Assembly: GCA_002323245.1 (NCBI GenBank)
Contig: DCPU01000016.1
Coordinates: forward strand, 117,591-181,590
DNA: 64,000 nt
Reading direction: 5' to 3'
DNA from: Mariprofundus sp. UBA1536
GTDB lineage: Bacteria > Pseudomonadota > Zetaproteobacteria > Mariprofundales > Mariprofundaceae
Made by a program: the position numbers and the translations under genes. This document shows positions 1 through 8,686 of the stretch, in pieces (position 1 is the stretch's first letter; the number at the start of each line of letters is the position of its first letter). The notes beneath the pieces were generated by a model that saw only the letters and a program-made list of their open reading frames with translations, ran no database searches and was not told where the DNA came from.

Positions 1-119
1 TGCGCGATGCGCCAGTGACATCCTTAGAAAAGCTAGGTTTTCGTGTGAGCAGAGAAGAAGTGGAAAGCCTATTGGCGCAACACGCCAAAGACGTGTTTGC
101 CGCCATCATCAAGGTTTAA
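1..119 (+). CDS. 3' end of an unidentified gene
   Basis: An open frame enters the window (first full codon at base 3) and ends with TAA at 117-119, giving the last 38 residues of a protein that ends in FAAIIKV. The piece looks helical and charged and has no motif I can name. It converges on apt and the two stop regions overlap by four bases. The reading frame is clear and the identity is unknown. Confidence 0.5.
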   Translation, partial: RDAPVTSLEKLGFRVSREEVESLLAQHAKDVFAAIIKV

Positions 120-643
120 TATTTCATCAAGCTAAATGTGGGCACACCCGTGAGCTTATCACGCCCCTTTAAATCTTCGAGCTCAATGACAAACAAACAA
201 GCAGCGACGTTTGCCCCCAATTTTTGGCACAACTGCACTGTGGCCGCAGCTGTGCCGCCAGTGGCGAGTAAATCATCAATGACCACGACTTTATGACCAT
301 GGCCTAAGGCGTCTTTGTGAATTTCCAAAATATCGGTACCGTATTCCAGTTCATATTCAATGGCATGGGTTTCTAAAGGTAGTTTTCCTGATTTGCGGAT
401 GGGCACAAAACCCACACCTGTAAGCTGGGCTAAAGCTGCACCAAACAAGAAGCCGCGCGATTCAATGCCGACAATGGCTTCGACATCGCGGGGCATATTA
501 ACGGCCAATTCGGATATGCATGCTGAAAAAGCTTCGCCATTGGCGAGCAAGGGGCTGATGTCACGAAAGGTGATGCCAGGCTTTGGAAAGTTTGGAATGT
601 CGCGGATATAGTCTCGTAACTGAATTGCCGGATGCGGTTTCAA
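116..643 (-). CDS. apt: adenine phosphoribosyltransferase
   Basis: This enzyme salvages adenine by condensing it with PRPP to give AMP in the cytoplasm. The 175-residue product has the usual length for bacterial Apt. The N-terminus carries the family signature FPKPGITFRDI. The middle has the conserved IVGIESRGFLFG segment. The PRPP-binding loop VVVIDDLLATGGTA lies near residue 120. The start codon overlaps the last bases of the sigma factor gene upstream by four bases, so apt may be read through from it. Nothing is missing from the family motifs, and the identification is secure. Confidence 0.96.
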   Translation of the reverse strand: MKPHPAIQLRDYIRDIPNFPKPGITFRDISPLLANGEAFSACISELAVNMPRDVEAIVGIESRGFLFGAALAQLTGVGFVPIRKSGKLPLETHAIEYELEYGTDILEIHKDALGHGHKVVVIDDLLATGGTAAATVQLCQKLGANVAACLFVIELEDLKGRDKLTGVPTFSLMKY

Positions 644-1485
644 ATGATTTCCTCCAGAAGCAAATCTCGTGCTTCTGGAAGGCTACGCAATTTCTTTAAG
701 GCTGCAACTTGGATTTGGCGAATCCGTTCACGGGTCACGCCCAAATGCTCACCAATGGCTTCAAGTGTCCATGGGTCATCTAATCCGCCCAGTCCGTAAC
801 GCAGTTGTATCACCTTTTGCTCTTGAGGATTGAGTTGATTTAACCAGCCGCCCAATAACGACTTAGAAGTATCCGATTCCAAATTCGCATGTGGCAACAA
901 AGTATCTTTATCTTCAACCATATCAAATAAGGTTGTATTTTCAGTGCCCAATAAAACCTGATCACCACTTTCAGCAGATAGAATGGATTTCATCAACTCG
1001 CGCACACGTTCTCTTGTGTTGCCCATTTTGTAAGCGATTTCATCATCGGTGGGTTCGCGGCCTAAGATGGTGCGTAAATGGTTGGAGGAGCGAAGCAGGT
1101 GATTAATTTCTTTGGCGACATGGATGGGAATACGGATGGTGTGGGATTGGTTCATGATGCCGCGTTCAATGGCTTGGCGTATCCACCAGGTGGCGTAAGT
1201 GGAAAAACGACAGCCATATTCTGGGTCAAATTTCTCAGCGGCGCGTATTAAGCCTAAGTTGCCTTCTTCAATCATATCATCCAATGGCATGCTTTTGCTG
1301 TAATAACGGCGGGCAATGTTTATGACCAGACGCAGGTTGGCACTGATAAGCTTTTGTCTGGATTGTGTGCAGCCTGCCTGGATGGCATTGGCTAATTAAA
1401 CTTCGTCTTCGGCAGTTAATAAGGCATAGCGTGAAATTTCGCGCATATAGATATTGATTGGTTCAAGGTTAACGCTGCTTTTCAT
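640..1485 (-). pseudogene. rpoS: RpoS-type sigma factor with an in-frame stop in region 1.2
   Basis: The full frame runs from ATG at 1485 (GGAG ribosome site just upstream) to 640 and would encode about 281 residues of a stationary-phase type sigma-70 factor. Codon 30 is TAA (1396-1398), within the region 1.2 segment LLTAEDEV-stop-LANAIQAG, where E. coli RpoS reads EEEVYFARR. All downstream regions are intact and in frame: SANLRLV, the IEEGNLGLIRAAEKFD and FSTYATWWIRQAIERG segments of region 2, region 3, and the region 4.2 helix GVTRERIRQIQ. An internal ATG at 1290 could restart a 216-residue protein lacking regions 1.2 and part of 2.1. That product would probably be impaired, because it lacks part of the core-binding surface. 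A sequencing error is the main alternative. Confidence 0.8.
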
Positions 1486-1561
1486 GAGACTCCACTCCGT
1501 AAAACATCAGAGTTTAAAAAACTAAGATGCCCTAACGTTGCAGAGGGAGTGGTTGCCCGTA

Positions 1562-1581
1562 TATCGCATGAATATGCGATA
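1562..1581. other. short palindrome between sucB and rpoS
   Basis: An 8-base inverted repeat (TATCGCAT / ATGCGATA) with a GAAT loop sits between the 3' end of sucB and the start of rpoS. No T-run follows on either strand, so a Rho-independent terminator is not well supported. It could be an operator for the sigma factor gene or an RNA hairpin in the intergenic region. Confidence 0.3.
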
Positions 1582-1611
1582 CACTTTCAAATAGTTTGGA
1601 TTGCGGCGTTG

Positions 1612-3027
1612 TTAGTCGATCAAAGGGTTGATGCTTGGATTTTCAAGAAAGCTTTTGACCTGCACCAAAAATTGCACGGCATCTTTACCATCAATCAATC
1701 GATGATCATACGACAAGGCGATATACATCATGGGTCTAATCACCATGGTATCTTGCTCAACAACCACACGTTTTAGAATGGTGTGCATGCCAAGAATGCC
1801 GCTTTGTGGCGTATTCAAGATGGGGGTGGAAAGCATGGAGCCAAACACACCACCATTGGTAATGGAAAAAGTGCCGCCCTGCATATCTTCGGGTTTAAGT
1901 TTGCCTTCGCGGGCTTTGCCGGCCAGTTCGAGTACGCCCTGCTCAATTTCACCAAAACTTTTTAGGCCAACATCGCGTAACACAGGTACAATTAAGCCCG
2001 TATCAGTAGAGACGGCCACGCCCATATCAATGTAGTTGTGATACAACACATCATCGCCAGCAATTTGGGCATTGAGGCTAGGAAATTGACCGCAAGCTTG
2101 GGCACAAGCTTTGATGAAAAACGACATAAAGCCTAATTTGCAGCCATATTTTGCTACAAATTCATCTTGGTATTTGCTGCGTAAGTCCATCACAGCTTGC
2201 AAGTTTACCTCATTGAATGTGGTGAGAATCGCAGCGGTGTTTTGTGCTTCTTTCAAACGCGTGGCGATGCGCTTGCGCAACCTTGTCATGGGCACAGGGA
2301 TTTGCTCGCGATCAGGTATATCCATGTCGTGTTCAGACGCGGACTCCACAGGTTCTTTTTTAAGGGTAATCACCTTGGCATCTGGCTGTGCTTCTTTGGG
2401 AGCGGGGGAGGCTGAGGTGTCAATAATGCCCACCACTTGCCCTGGCTCTACGGTATCATCGACGTTAAAGCGTTGCTCTTTAAGTACCCCGCTTTCAGTG
2501 GCTGTGATTTCCATAGTGATTTTATCGCTTTCGATTTCAGCAACAATATCATCCACTTCAACCGCTTCGCCCACATTTTTAAGCCAGCTGATGAGTGTGG
2601 CTTCAGTTTCAGACTCGCCCAAATGGGGCACTTTGATTTCAAACATTTGCCCAGTTTTTGAAGATGATTTCTTCACTTCGGGCTTTGCTGTGGTTGCTTT
2701 TCTGGCAGCTGCTTTTTCAGCTACTGGTGCAGGCGCTTCTTTAGCTTCAGCTTCTTCAGCCGCAGGCGCGGAGTTTTTTACATTGGCCACTGCATCGGTA
2801 TCAATCAATCCAATCACTTGCCCAGGTTCTACCGTGGCATCCACTGCAAATTTTTGTTCGCTTAACACACCGCTTTCTGTGGCTGTGATTTCCATGGTGA
2901 TTTTATCACTTTCAATTTCAGCAACAATATCATCCACTTCGACTGGGTCGCCTACATTTTTCAGCCAGCTAATCAGCGTGGCTTCGGTTTCCGATTCACC
3001 CAAATGGGGCACTTTAATCTCAAACAT
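1612..3027 (-). CDS. sucB: 2-oxoglutarate dehydrogenase E2 (dihydrolipoyl succinyltransferase), two lipoyl domains
   Basis: This is the core acyltransferase of the 2-oxoglutarate dehydrogenase complex, which transfers succinyl groups to CoA in the TCA cycle. I place the start at ATG 3027 (MFEIKVPHLG, GGAG about 8 bases upstream), overlapping the end of sucA by 8 bases and giving 471 residues. Two lipoyl domains (about 1-77 and 128-204) are almost identical in protein, and each has the lipoylated lysine in ESDKITME (K42, K169). Ala/Lys/Glu-rich linkers follow each. The catalytic domain begins near residue 246 and ends with the active-site motif SYDHRLIDG (His442, Asp446). The peripheral subunit-binding domain that usually sits between lipoyl and catalytic domains of bacterial SucB is absent. 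At the DNA level the lipoyl copies differ at many silent sites, so the duplication is not recent. Confidence 0.93.
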   Translation of the reverse strand: MFEIKVPHLGESETEATLISWLKNVGDPVEVDDIVAEIESDKITMEITATESGVLSEQKFAVDATVEPGQVIGLIDTDAVANVKNSAPAAEEAEAKEAPAPVAEKAAARKATTAKPEVKKSSSKTGQMFEIKVPHLGESETEATLISWLKNVGEAVEVDDIVAEIESDKITMEITATESGVLKEQRFNVDDTVEPGQVVGIIDTSASPAPKEAQPDAKVITLKKEPVESASEHDMDIPDREQIPVPMTRLRKRIATRLKEAQNTAAILTTFNEVNLQAVMDLRSKYQDEFVAKYGCKLGFMSFFIKACAQACGQFPSLNAQIAGDDVLYHNYIDMGVAVSTDTGLIVPVLRDVGLKSFGEIEQGVLELAGKAREGKLKPEDMQGGTFSITNGGVFGSMLSTPILNTPQSGILGMHTILKRVVVEQDTMVIRPMMYIALSYDHRLIDGKDAVQFLVQVKSFLENPSINPLID

Positions 3028-5842
3028 ATCTTGCTCCGAATTTGTAGGCGATAAAGGCATCGGTGTTTTTGCTTAGGGCGCTGTTGACCAGATGCTCTTT
3101 TTCGCGTTGATGGCGTTTGATTGAGCCAACGGCAGGGGCTGCCAAGGATGGCCTGGCCAAAACAAACATTTTTTGGTCGGGTAACAATGAATCACGGAGC
3201 CTGTGTTTGATTTGCCGCCAAGCGCCCTGATTCAAGGGCTCTTCTTGTAGCCATAATACTTCCTTGCTTGATGCATAGGGCTCTTGTTGTAACAGGGCTT
3301 TGAGCTCAGCCATAGGGAAGGGGTAAAGGCGCTCAAGGCGAATGCTGTGTACATCCTCAATGCCTTGTTCTTCTCTAGCTTCAAGCAGGTCAAAATGCAC
3401 TTTGCCCGTGCATAATACTACGCGGCGTGACGCTTTGGTTGCTGGCGTTTTTTCAGGCAATACAGGCTGGAAGCTTTTGGTTGTTAAATCTTCCAAATCG
3501 GAGAATGAGGCTTTGTTTCTGAGCATGCTTTTTGGCGCCATCATGATGAGCGGTTTGCGCATGGTGCTCAAATATTGCCTGCGTAATAAGTGAAACAATT
3601 GTGCAGGTGTGGTAGGGCATACCACCTGCATATTGTCATCGGCACATAATTGCAAAAAGCGCTCAAGCCTAGCTGAAGAGTGTTCCGCACCTTGGCCTTC
3701 AAAACCATGTGGCAGCCACAATACGAGGCCAGACATACGTTTCCATTTGGACTCGCCCGCAGCAATAAATTGGTCAATCACCACTTGCGCCATATTGGCA
3801 AAATCGCCGTATTGGGCTTCCCAAATCACCAAAGCTCTTGGTTCAGCTACCGAATAACCATACTCATAACCAAGTACAGCCATTTCAGAGAGCATACTAT
3901 CAATCACCAAAAAGCGTGATAACTCGCCATTAATCAACTGGCGAAGTGGTGTAAAAGCTTTGCCAGTTTTTTGGTCGTAGACAATGGCATGGCGATGGAA
4001 AAAGGTGCCGCGGCCAGAATCTTGGCCAGACAAACGCACCCAGCCACCTTCATCAAGCAAGGTGGCATAGGCCATAATTTCAGCGCAACCCCAATCGATT
4101 TGTGCCTTGCCTTCCATCATTTCAATGCGGCTGTCGTAAATACTTTTTACTTTCGGGTGCAGCGAAAAGTCATCGGGCACCTTGCAAGCATTTTTTACCA
4201 AAGTGAGCAGGGTTTCGGCAGTGGATGTGGTGTCAGGCTCACTAAAATCGCCTTTGACATAAGCTTCCCAGCGGCCTTTCAGACTGTTGGCATGGGAAGG
4301 CTCAGTTTGCGGCAAAGCCAGATTGCTCTTGCGCACGGCATCCAAGGCTTCACGGAAGTTTTTGGCAATGTCTAATGTTTCTTCTTCGCTGTAAATGCCT
4401 GCCGCTATCAATTGTTTACGGTAGATATGTTGCACGGATTCATGGGCGCGAATGCGCTCATACATTTTCGGCTGGGTGACTTCTGGAGCATCAGCTTCGT
4501 TGTGTCCCAAACGGCGGTAACAGACCAAATCAATCACCACATCACCATGGAATTGATGGCGATAGTCCATCGCCAGCTCCATCGCCATACAGCAGGCTTC
4601 AGGGTCATCACCATTCACATGCAGGATTGGCGCTTGCACCAGCTTAGCCACATCGGTGCAGTTGAGCGTAGAGCGTGCATCAAAGGGATTGGTGGTAAAA
4701 CCAATTTGATTGTTCACCACAATATGGATAGTGCCGCCCGTACGATAGCCTGACAAATCACCAAGGTTTAATGATTCAGCGACCACGCCTTGACCCGCAA
4801 AGGCAGCGTCGCCATGCACCAATACGCCAAGCACTTCGCGGCGAGCATCATCGTTGCGGCGGCATTGGCGTGCGCGCACGCTGCCTAGCACCACAGGCGA
4901 AATGATTTCAAGATGGGATGGGTTAAAGCCAAGCGATAAATGCACATCGCCGCCCGAGGTGGTGATATCCGATGAGAAGCCCATGTGATATTTCACATCA
5001 CCAGCGCCCGTTTCGGCATCCGAAAATTGATTGCCTTCAAATTCAGCAAAAATGTCGGAGAGTGATTTGTTCATCACATTGGCCAACACATTCAGCCTGC
5101 CCCTATGGGCCATACCCATAATAATTTCTTTCACGCCTTTGCTGCCAGCATGCTGAATCATGGTGTTCAGCATAGGGATAAGGGTTTCGCCGCCTTCAAG
5201 TGAAAAGCGCTTTTGGCCGGTGTAACGGGTGTGCAAGAACCTTTCAAACTCTTCGGCTTTCATCACATCCCTAAAAATAAGTTTGCGTTTCTCTTCTTCA
5301 AATTGCGGGGTGGAGCGAACCTTTTCTAAGCGATGTTGAAACCACTGCTTACGCGCTGTATTGCTGATATGCATCAGCTCAGGGCCAATATGCCCGCAAT
5401 AGGTTTTGGATAAAATATCGAGAATGTCGCGTAGCGGCAGGGTGGTGGGTGCTATCAAATCACCTGTTGGGAAGGGTTTGTCCAAATCATTGTCGTCCAA
5501 GCCATAATAGGCCAACTCCATATCTGGGCTGCGACGACGTTCTTGTTGTTGCAGCGGATCGAGCTTGGCATGTAAGTGGCCATGGATACGCCAGGCATGA
5601 ATCAAATACAACGCCCTTGAGGGATATTCTACTGCACTCAAGCCTTGGGTTTGGCTTGATTCTTGGATTGCTATAGGTGTAGAAGCCCGCGCGATAGCTT
5701 CAGCAGCCTTTGGCGCAGCTATGGGTTTGGGAGATGATACTGAAGCAGGCTGATGCTGTCGCAAACGCATGCTGCCTTGCAACTTTTTGATGATGTCCTC
5801 ATGCGAGGGGTGTTGATTTGAAGGATCGTTCGAAGCTGGCAT
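3020..5842 (-). CDS. sucA: 2-oxoglutarate dehydrogenase E1 (thiamine-dependent decarboxylase)
   Basis: E1 decarboxylates 2-oxoglutarate with thiamine diphosphate and passes the succinyl unit to the lipoyl arms of SucB. The product has 940 residues, the usual length. The conserved segments are present: GMAHRGRLNVLANV, the ThDP-binding stretch HGDAAFAGQGVVAESLNL with NNQIGFTT downstream, and YEYGYSVAEPRALVIWEAQYGDFAN. The first 75 or so residues are Ala/Pro/Ser-rich and look disordered, replacing the short E2-docking helix expected at this place. GGGAGAG precedes the ATG. It lies 54 bases downstream of the FAD oxidoreductase gene and overlaps sucB, so the genes are probably one transcript. Confidence 0.95.
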   Translation of the reverse strand: MPASNDPSNQHPSHEDIIKKLQGSMRLRQHQPASVSSPKPIAAPKAAEAIARASTPIAIQESSQTQGLSAVEYPSRALYLIHAWRIHGHLHAKLDPLQQQERRRSPDMELAYYGLDDNDLDKPFPTGDLIAPTTLPLRDILDILSKTYCGHIGPELMHISNTARKQWFQHRLEKVRSTPQFEEEKRKLIFRDVMKAEEFERFLHTRYTGQKRFSLEGGETLIPMLNTMIQHAGSKGVKEIIMGMAHRGRLNVLANVMNKSLSDIFAEFEGNQFSDAETGAGDVKYHMGFSSDITTSGGDVHLSLGFNPSHLEIISPVVLGSVRARQCRRNDDARREVLGVLVHGDAAFAGQGVVAESLNLGDLSGYRTGGTIHIVVNNQIGFTTNPFDARSTLNCTDVAKLVQAPILHVNGDDPEACCMAMELAMDYRHQFHGDVVIDLVCYRRLGHNEADAPEVTQPKMYERIRAHESVQHIYRKQLIAAGIYSEEETLDIAKNFREALDAVRKSNLALPQTEPSHANSLKGRWEAYVKGDFSEPDTTSTAETLLTLVKNACKVPDDFSLHPKVKSIYDSRIEMMEGKAQIDWGCAEIMAYATLLDEGGWVRLSGQDSGRGTFFHRHAIVYDQKTGKAFTPLRQLINGELSRFLVIDSMLSEMAVLGYEYGYSVAEPRALVIWEAQYGDFANMAQVVIDQFIAAGESKWKRMSGLVLWLPHGFEGQGAEHSSARLERFLQLCADDNMQVVCPTTPAQLFHLLRRQYLSTMRKPLIMMAPKSMLRNKASFSDLEDLTTKSFQPVLPEKTPATKASRRVVLCTGKVHFDLLEAREEQGIEDVHSIRLERLYPFPMAELKALLQQEPYASSKEVLWLQEEPLNQGAWRQIKHRLRDSLLPDQKMFVLARPSLAAPAVGSIKRHQREKEHLVNSALSKNTDAFIAYKFGARYV

Positions 5843-5896
5843 TCATCTCTCCCGAAGATTTCTGAAACCTACCCCAATTTTAGCTACAATATCTGC

Positions 5897-7327
5897 TTAA
5901 AGCCAACGCAAAAGGAAACGCACTACCTTTTTTGTGCCAGATGAGAACAATTTATCTGTATAAAAGCTTCCCGCCACGCGCTTATTCACTTCCGCCAATG
6001 TCGGATACGGGGCAATCATGGAGGCCATGGCTCCAATTTTCAGCTTTTGGCTCACTGCCAAAATCCACGGCTGAATCAATTCGCCTGCATGCAACCCCAC
6101 AATGCTGGCGCCAAGAATCAATCCCTTGGGCGTAGTTACTACTTTTACCAATCCTTCGGTGCGGCGCTCGGCTTGGGCGCGATCATTTTCTTCAAATGAC
6201 CATTTCAAAATCCGCACTTCTTTGCCCTGTTTTTTGGCATCGGCTTCCGATAAACCCACATGTGCAAGTTCCGGATCGGTATAGGTCACCCATGGCACGG
6301 CCGAATAATCCACTCTGGCAGGCAGCTTGAATAAAATGTTGCGGATAATGATGCCCGCTTGGTATGCCGCCATATGTGTGAACTGATAAGGACCTGCTAC
6401 ATCACCAATGGCAAACACCTTTTTGTTGCTCGTGCGCAAGCGCTTGTCCACCTTAATGCCACGCGGTGAATATGTAATGCCCGCTGCTTCTAGGTTGAGG
6501 CTATTCACATTGGCTTTTCGGCCCGTGGCCACCAACACATGCGAGCCATCCACTTGCTGGCTTTGCCCATCAAGGTTGTAAAAGGCCGTGATGACGTTGG
6601 CTGTTTTTTCAAGGCGCAGGTCTTGTACACCTTCAGCCAAAGCGATGCCTTCGCCGCGCAAATGATCGATTACAATCGACGTTAAATCAGGATCATCTTT
6701 CATCAGCAGTTTGGCCACTTCAATCACAGTCACCTTTGCGCCAAGGCGGCGATGGGCCTGGGCCAATTCTATACCAATTGGGCCGCCACCAATCACGATG
6801 AGGTGGTCGATTTTTTCTTTGTTATCGAAAATATTTTCGTTGGTGAAATAGGGTACATGTTCAACGCCTGGAATGGGCGGCACAAAAGCAGAAGAGCCAG
6901 TGGCCACCACCACATACTTGGCTTGGATTTGCGTGTTGCCTGCTTGTACGGTGTGTTTGTCGACAAAACTTGCGGCGGCTTGAATCACGTGCACGCCCAA
7001 GCCCTCAAAGCGCTCCACAGAATCATTAGGGGCAATGGCGTGAATCACGCTATGCACATGCTCATGCACTGCCGCCCAATCCACTTCTGGCTGGGAGGCT
7101 TTGATGCCAAAGGCAGCCGCATCACGCATGGTTTGCGCCGTATGCCCTGCTGCAAGTAAGGCTTTGGATGGTACGCAGCCTGTGTTTAAACAATCTCCGC
7201 CCATGTCGCCTTTTTCAATCAGCACCACTTTGGCGCCCATTTGCACAGCGCCAGCGGCAACAGATAAGCCACCAGATCCCGCGCCGATGACGCAAATATC
7301 AGTTTTGATGATGTTTAGATTGCTCAT
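5897..7327 (-). CDS. FAD-dependent pyridine nucleotide-disulfide oxidoreductase (dihydrolipoamide dehydrogenase-like)
   Basis: The 476-residue flavoprotein has an N-terminal FAD-binding motif (IGAGSGGLSVA), the redox-active disulfide in GGDCLNTGCVPSK, a second dinucleotide fold (VIGGGPIGIELA), the ATGRKANV segment and the FAD site FAIGDVAG. By position next to sucA it could be taken for the E3 subunit. However, the C-terminal motif that should read HPT, where the histidine is the catalytic base of true E3, reads YPT (PYPTLAEVNKR). The disulfide motif is also of the mercuric reductase-like type. The four-base overlap with a TVP38 gene matches a widespread pairing of such oxidoreductases with TVP38 proteins. 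I call it a family member of uncertain substrate. Confidence 0.8.
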   Translation of the reverse strand: MSNLNIIKTDICVIGAGSGGLSVAAGAVQMGAKVVLIEKGDMGGDCLNTGCVPSKALLAAGHTAQTMRDAAAFGIKASQPEVDWAAVHEHVHSVIHAIAPNDSVERFEGLGVHVIQAAASFVDKHTVQAGNTQIQAKYVVVATGSSAFVPPIPGVEHVPYFTNENIFDNKEKIDHLIVIGGGPIGIELAQAHRRLGAKVTVIEVAKLLMKDDPDLTSIVIDHLRGEGIALAEGVQDLRLEKTANVITAFYNLDGQSQQVDGSHVLVATGRKANVNSLNLEAAGITYSPRGIKVDKRLRTSNKKVFAIGDVAGPYQFTHMAAYQAGIIIRNILFKLPARVDYSAVPWVTYTDPELAHVGLSEADAKKQGKEVRILKWSFEENDRAQAERRTEGLVKVVTTPKGLILGASIVGLHAGELIQPWILAVSQKLKIGAMASMIAPYPTLAEVNKRVAGSFYTDKLFSSGTKKVVRFLLRWL

Positions 7328-8022
7328 GAAGCCGCCTTTGATGCTTTGAATTTTTTATAAAACACAGGCAGTAGTGAAAGCAGGCCAAGGCCCGCCAGTG
7401 CGCCAATCATTTGTGGGGTCAACACACCTGCAATGGAAAAGCTCTCACCCTGCTCAAACACTTGGCCAAGGCCGCTGCCAGCAAAAGCAAAGACAAAGGT
7501 GGCTGGCATAATGCCAAAGAAGGTGGCAATCACGTAGGTGCGCAACGGCACGCCCAAAAATGCAGGAGCCAAGTTGACAATAAAGAAGGGAAAAAGCGGC
7601 ACAAGGCGCAGCACAAACATATAAGATAAAGCATTATCGTTAAAGCCATCGCGCATGGTCTGCATGTATTTGCCTGCCTTGGCCAATAAGGCATCACCCA
7701 AAGATGATTTGGCAATCAAGAAGATGGCCGTTGCGCCCAAGGTGGCGCCCACCACGGTGTATAGGCCGCCCCAAAGGCCACCAAAAAGAAAGCCGCCAGC
7801 AAGGGTCATGATGGTGCCGCCAGGCAAAGAGAAGGCGACCACAGCGATGTAGACAAGGATAAATACCAGCGGAGCGATGAAGGGGTTCGTGCTCACCCAA
7901 TCGTTGAGTTGTAAACGGTGTTCGCGAAGTTGTTCAAAGCTTAGATATTCATGCCAGCCCATGCCGATAAACAGGGCTGTGAGGGCGATAATGAGTAGCA
8001 GGGGTAAACTTTTTTTCAGCAT
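7324..8022 (-). CDS. TVP38/TMEM64 (VTT/DedA-like) membrane protein
   Basis: This 232-residue inner-membrane protein has an N-terminal hydrophobic anchor and the VTT domain. It shows the re-entrant glycine-rich stretch (SLPGGTIMTLAGGFLFGG, then GATLGATAIFLIAK) and several further membrane segments, ending in a short basic cytoplasmic tail. VTT proteins are thought to act in membrane lipid handling or small-molecule transport, but the substrate here cannot be read from sequence. Its stop codon overlaps the start of the FAD oxidoreductase by four bases, so the two are translationally coupled and probably work together. Confidence 0.85.
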   Translation of the reverse strand: MLKKSLPLLLIIALTALFIGMGWHEYLSFEQLREHRLQLNDWVSTNPFIAPLVFILVYIAVVAFSLPGGTIMTLAGGFLFGGLWGGLYTVVGATLGATAIFLIAKSSLGDALLAKAGKYMQTMRDGFNDNALSYMFVLRLVPLFPFFIVNLAPAFLGVPLRTYVIATFFGIMPATFVFAFAGSGLGQVFEQGESFSIAGVLTPQMIGALAGLGLLSLLPVFYKKFKASKAAS

Positions 8023-8104
8023 GAAGTCATGGCCTCTAGTGTTCGATTTGTTGTTTGGTCGCGCCGTTTACCGAAAGCTTACAAAGCTTGTGCTGCGCCA
8101 GAGA

Positions 8105-8686
8105 TTAATACGGCCAGGTATCAAAGGCCGTCATCGAAAAGGCGATACCATTGTATGCCAGAATCACACCCGTGGGGGTGATTTCGCGTAGCAATAAAGC
8201 AGCGCTGACATGGCGCATTTCATGCATCACTTTGTCGTTGATAATCACCATACGTTTGGCCGCGTCATCGGCATAGGTGTGGGCGGAAATGTTGATGGCC
8301 GGTAAGGAAGCTAACACTTCAGACGGCAACTCGCTTAAGGTCGGTAAATTCGTCATTTCGCTTATCGGCGGTGCAATGGATTGCTCTACTTCTACGATGG
8401 GTTCGACTGGTGCAGGCGCAACCGACTTGGCTTCAGGTTGGGTTGTTGGCAAGACATTAGGCGCTTGGGTTGCGGCAGATGTCAGCTGCTTGTCAGGTTG
8501 TTCAGGCATCAGCAACCAGAGCAGTAAGGCAGCAGCAAGCAGACCAAAGCTAAAGCGCCATGTTGTTCTGTTGTGCGACGGCTGTTCAGTAGCGTTGGTT
8601 TGTGTATTTATCGTTTGGCTGGTGGGCGTTTGTTGCTGTTGCCTGCTTTGTTCGGCTTTGTTGAGAGCATCGAGAATATACGACAT
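8105..8686 (-). CDS. gspB: general secretion pathway protein B
   Basis: The 193-residue protein starts with MSYILDALNKAEQSR, the hallmark N-terminus of GspB. A Gln/Thr-rich cytoplasmic stretch and one membrane helix (about residues 45-60) follow, then a Pro/Ala-rich periplasmic linker and the C-terminal GspB domain with VIINDKVMHEMRHV and LREITPTGVILAYNG. GspB works with GspA to place the type II secretion secretin in the outer membrane. It directly follows gspA with no gap. The other gsp genes are not in this window. Confidence 0.88.
   Translation of the reverse strand: MSYILDALNKAEQSRQQQQTPTSQTINTQTNATEQPSHNRTTWRFSFGLLAAALLLWLLMPEQPDKQLTSAATQAPNVLPTTQPEAKSVAPAPVEPIVEVEQSIAPPISEMTNLPTLSELPSEVLASLPAINISAHTYADDAAKRMVIINDKVMHEMRHVSAALLLREITPTGVILAYNGIAFSMTAFDTWPY

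Noticed and set aside
1562..1581. Terminator between sucB and rpoS
   Set aside because: The stem is only eight bases, A+T-rich, and no T-run follows on either strand.
2111..3076. Long open frame (321 codons) on the plus strand opposite sucB
   Set aside because: It mirrors the codons of the two lipoyl domains of sucB, is Ser/Thr-rich without a domain, and has no ribosome site.
5897..7327. Calling the flavoprotein the E3 subunit (lpd) of the 2-oxoglutarate dehydrogenase complex
   Set aside because: The catalytic HPT motif is YPT, and the coupling with a TVP38 gene fits another family better. Position alone is not enough.
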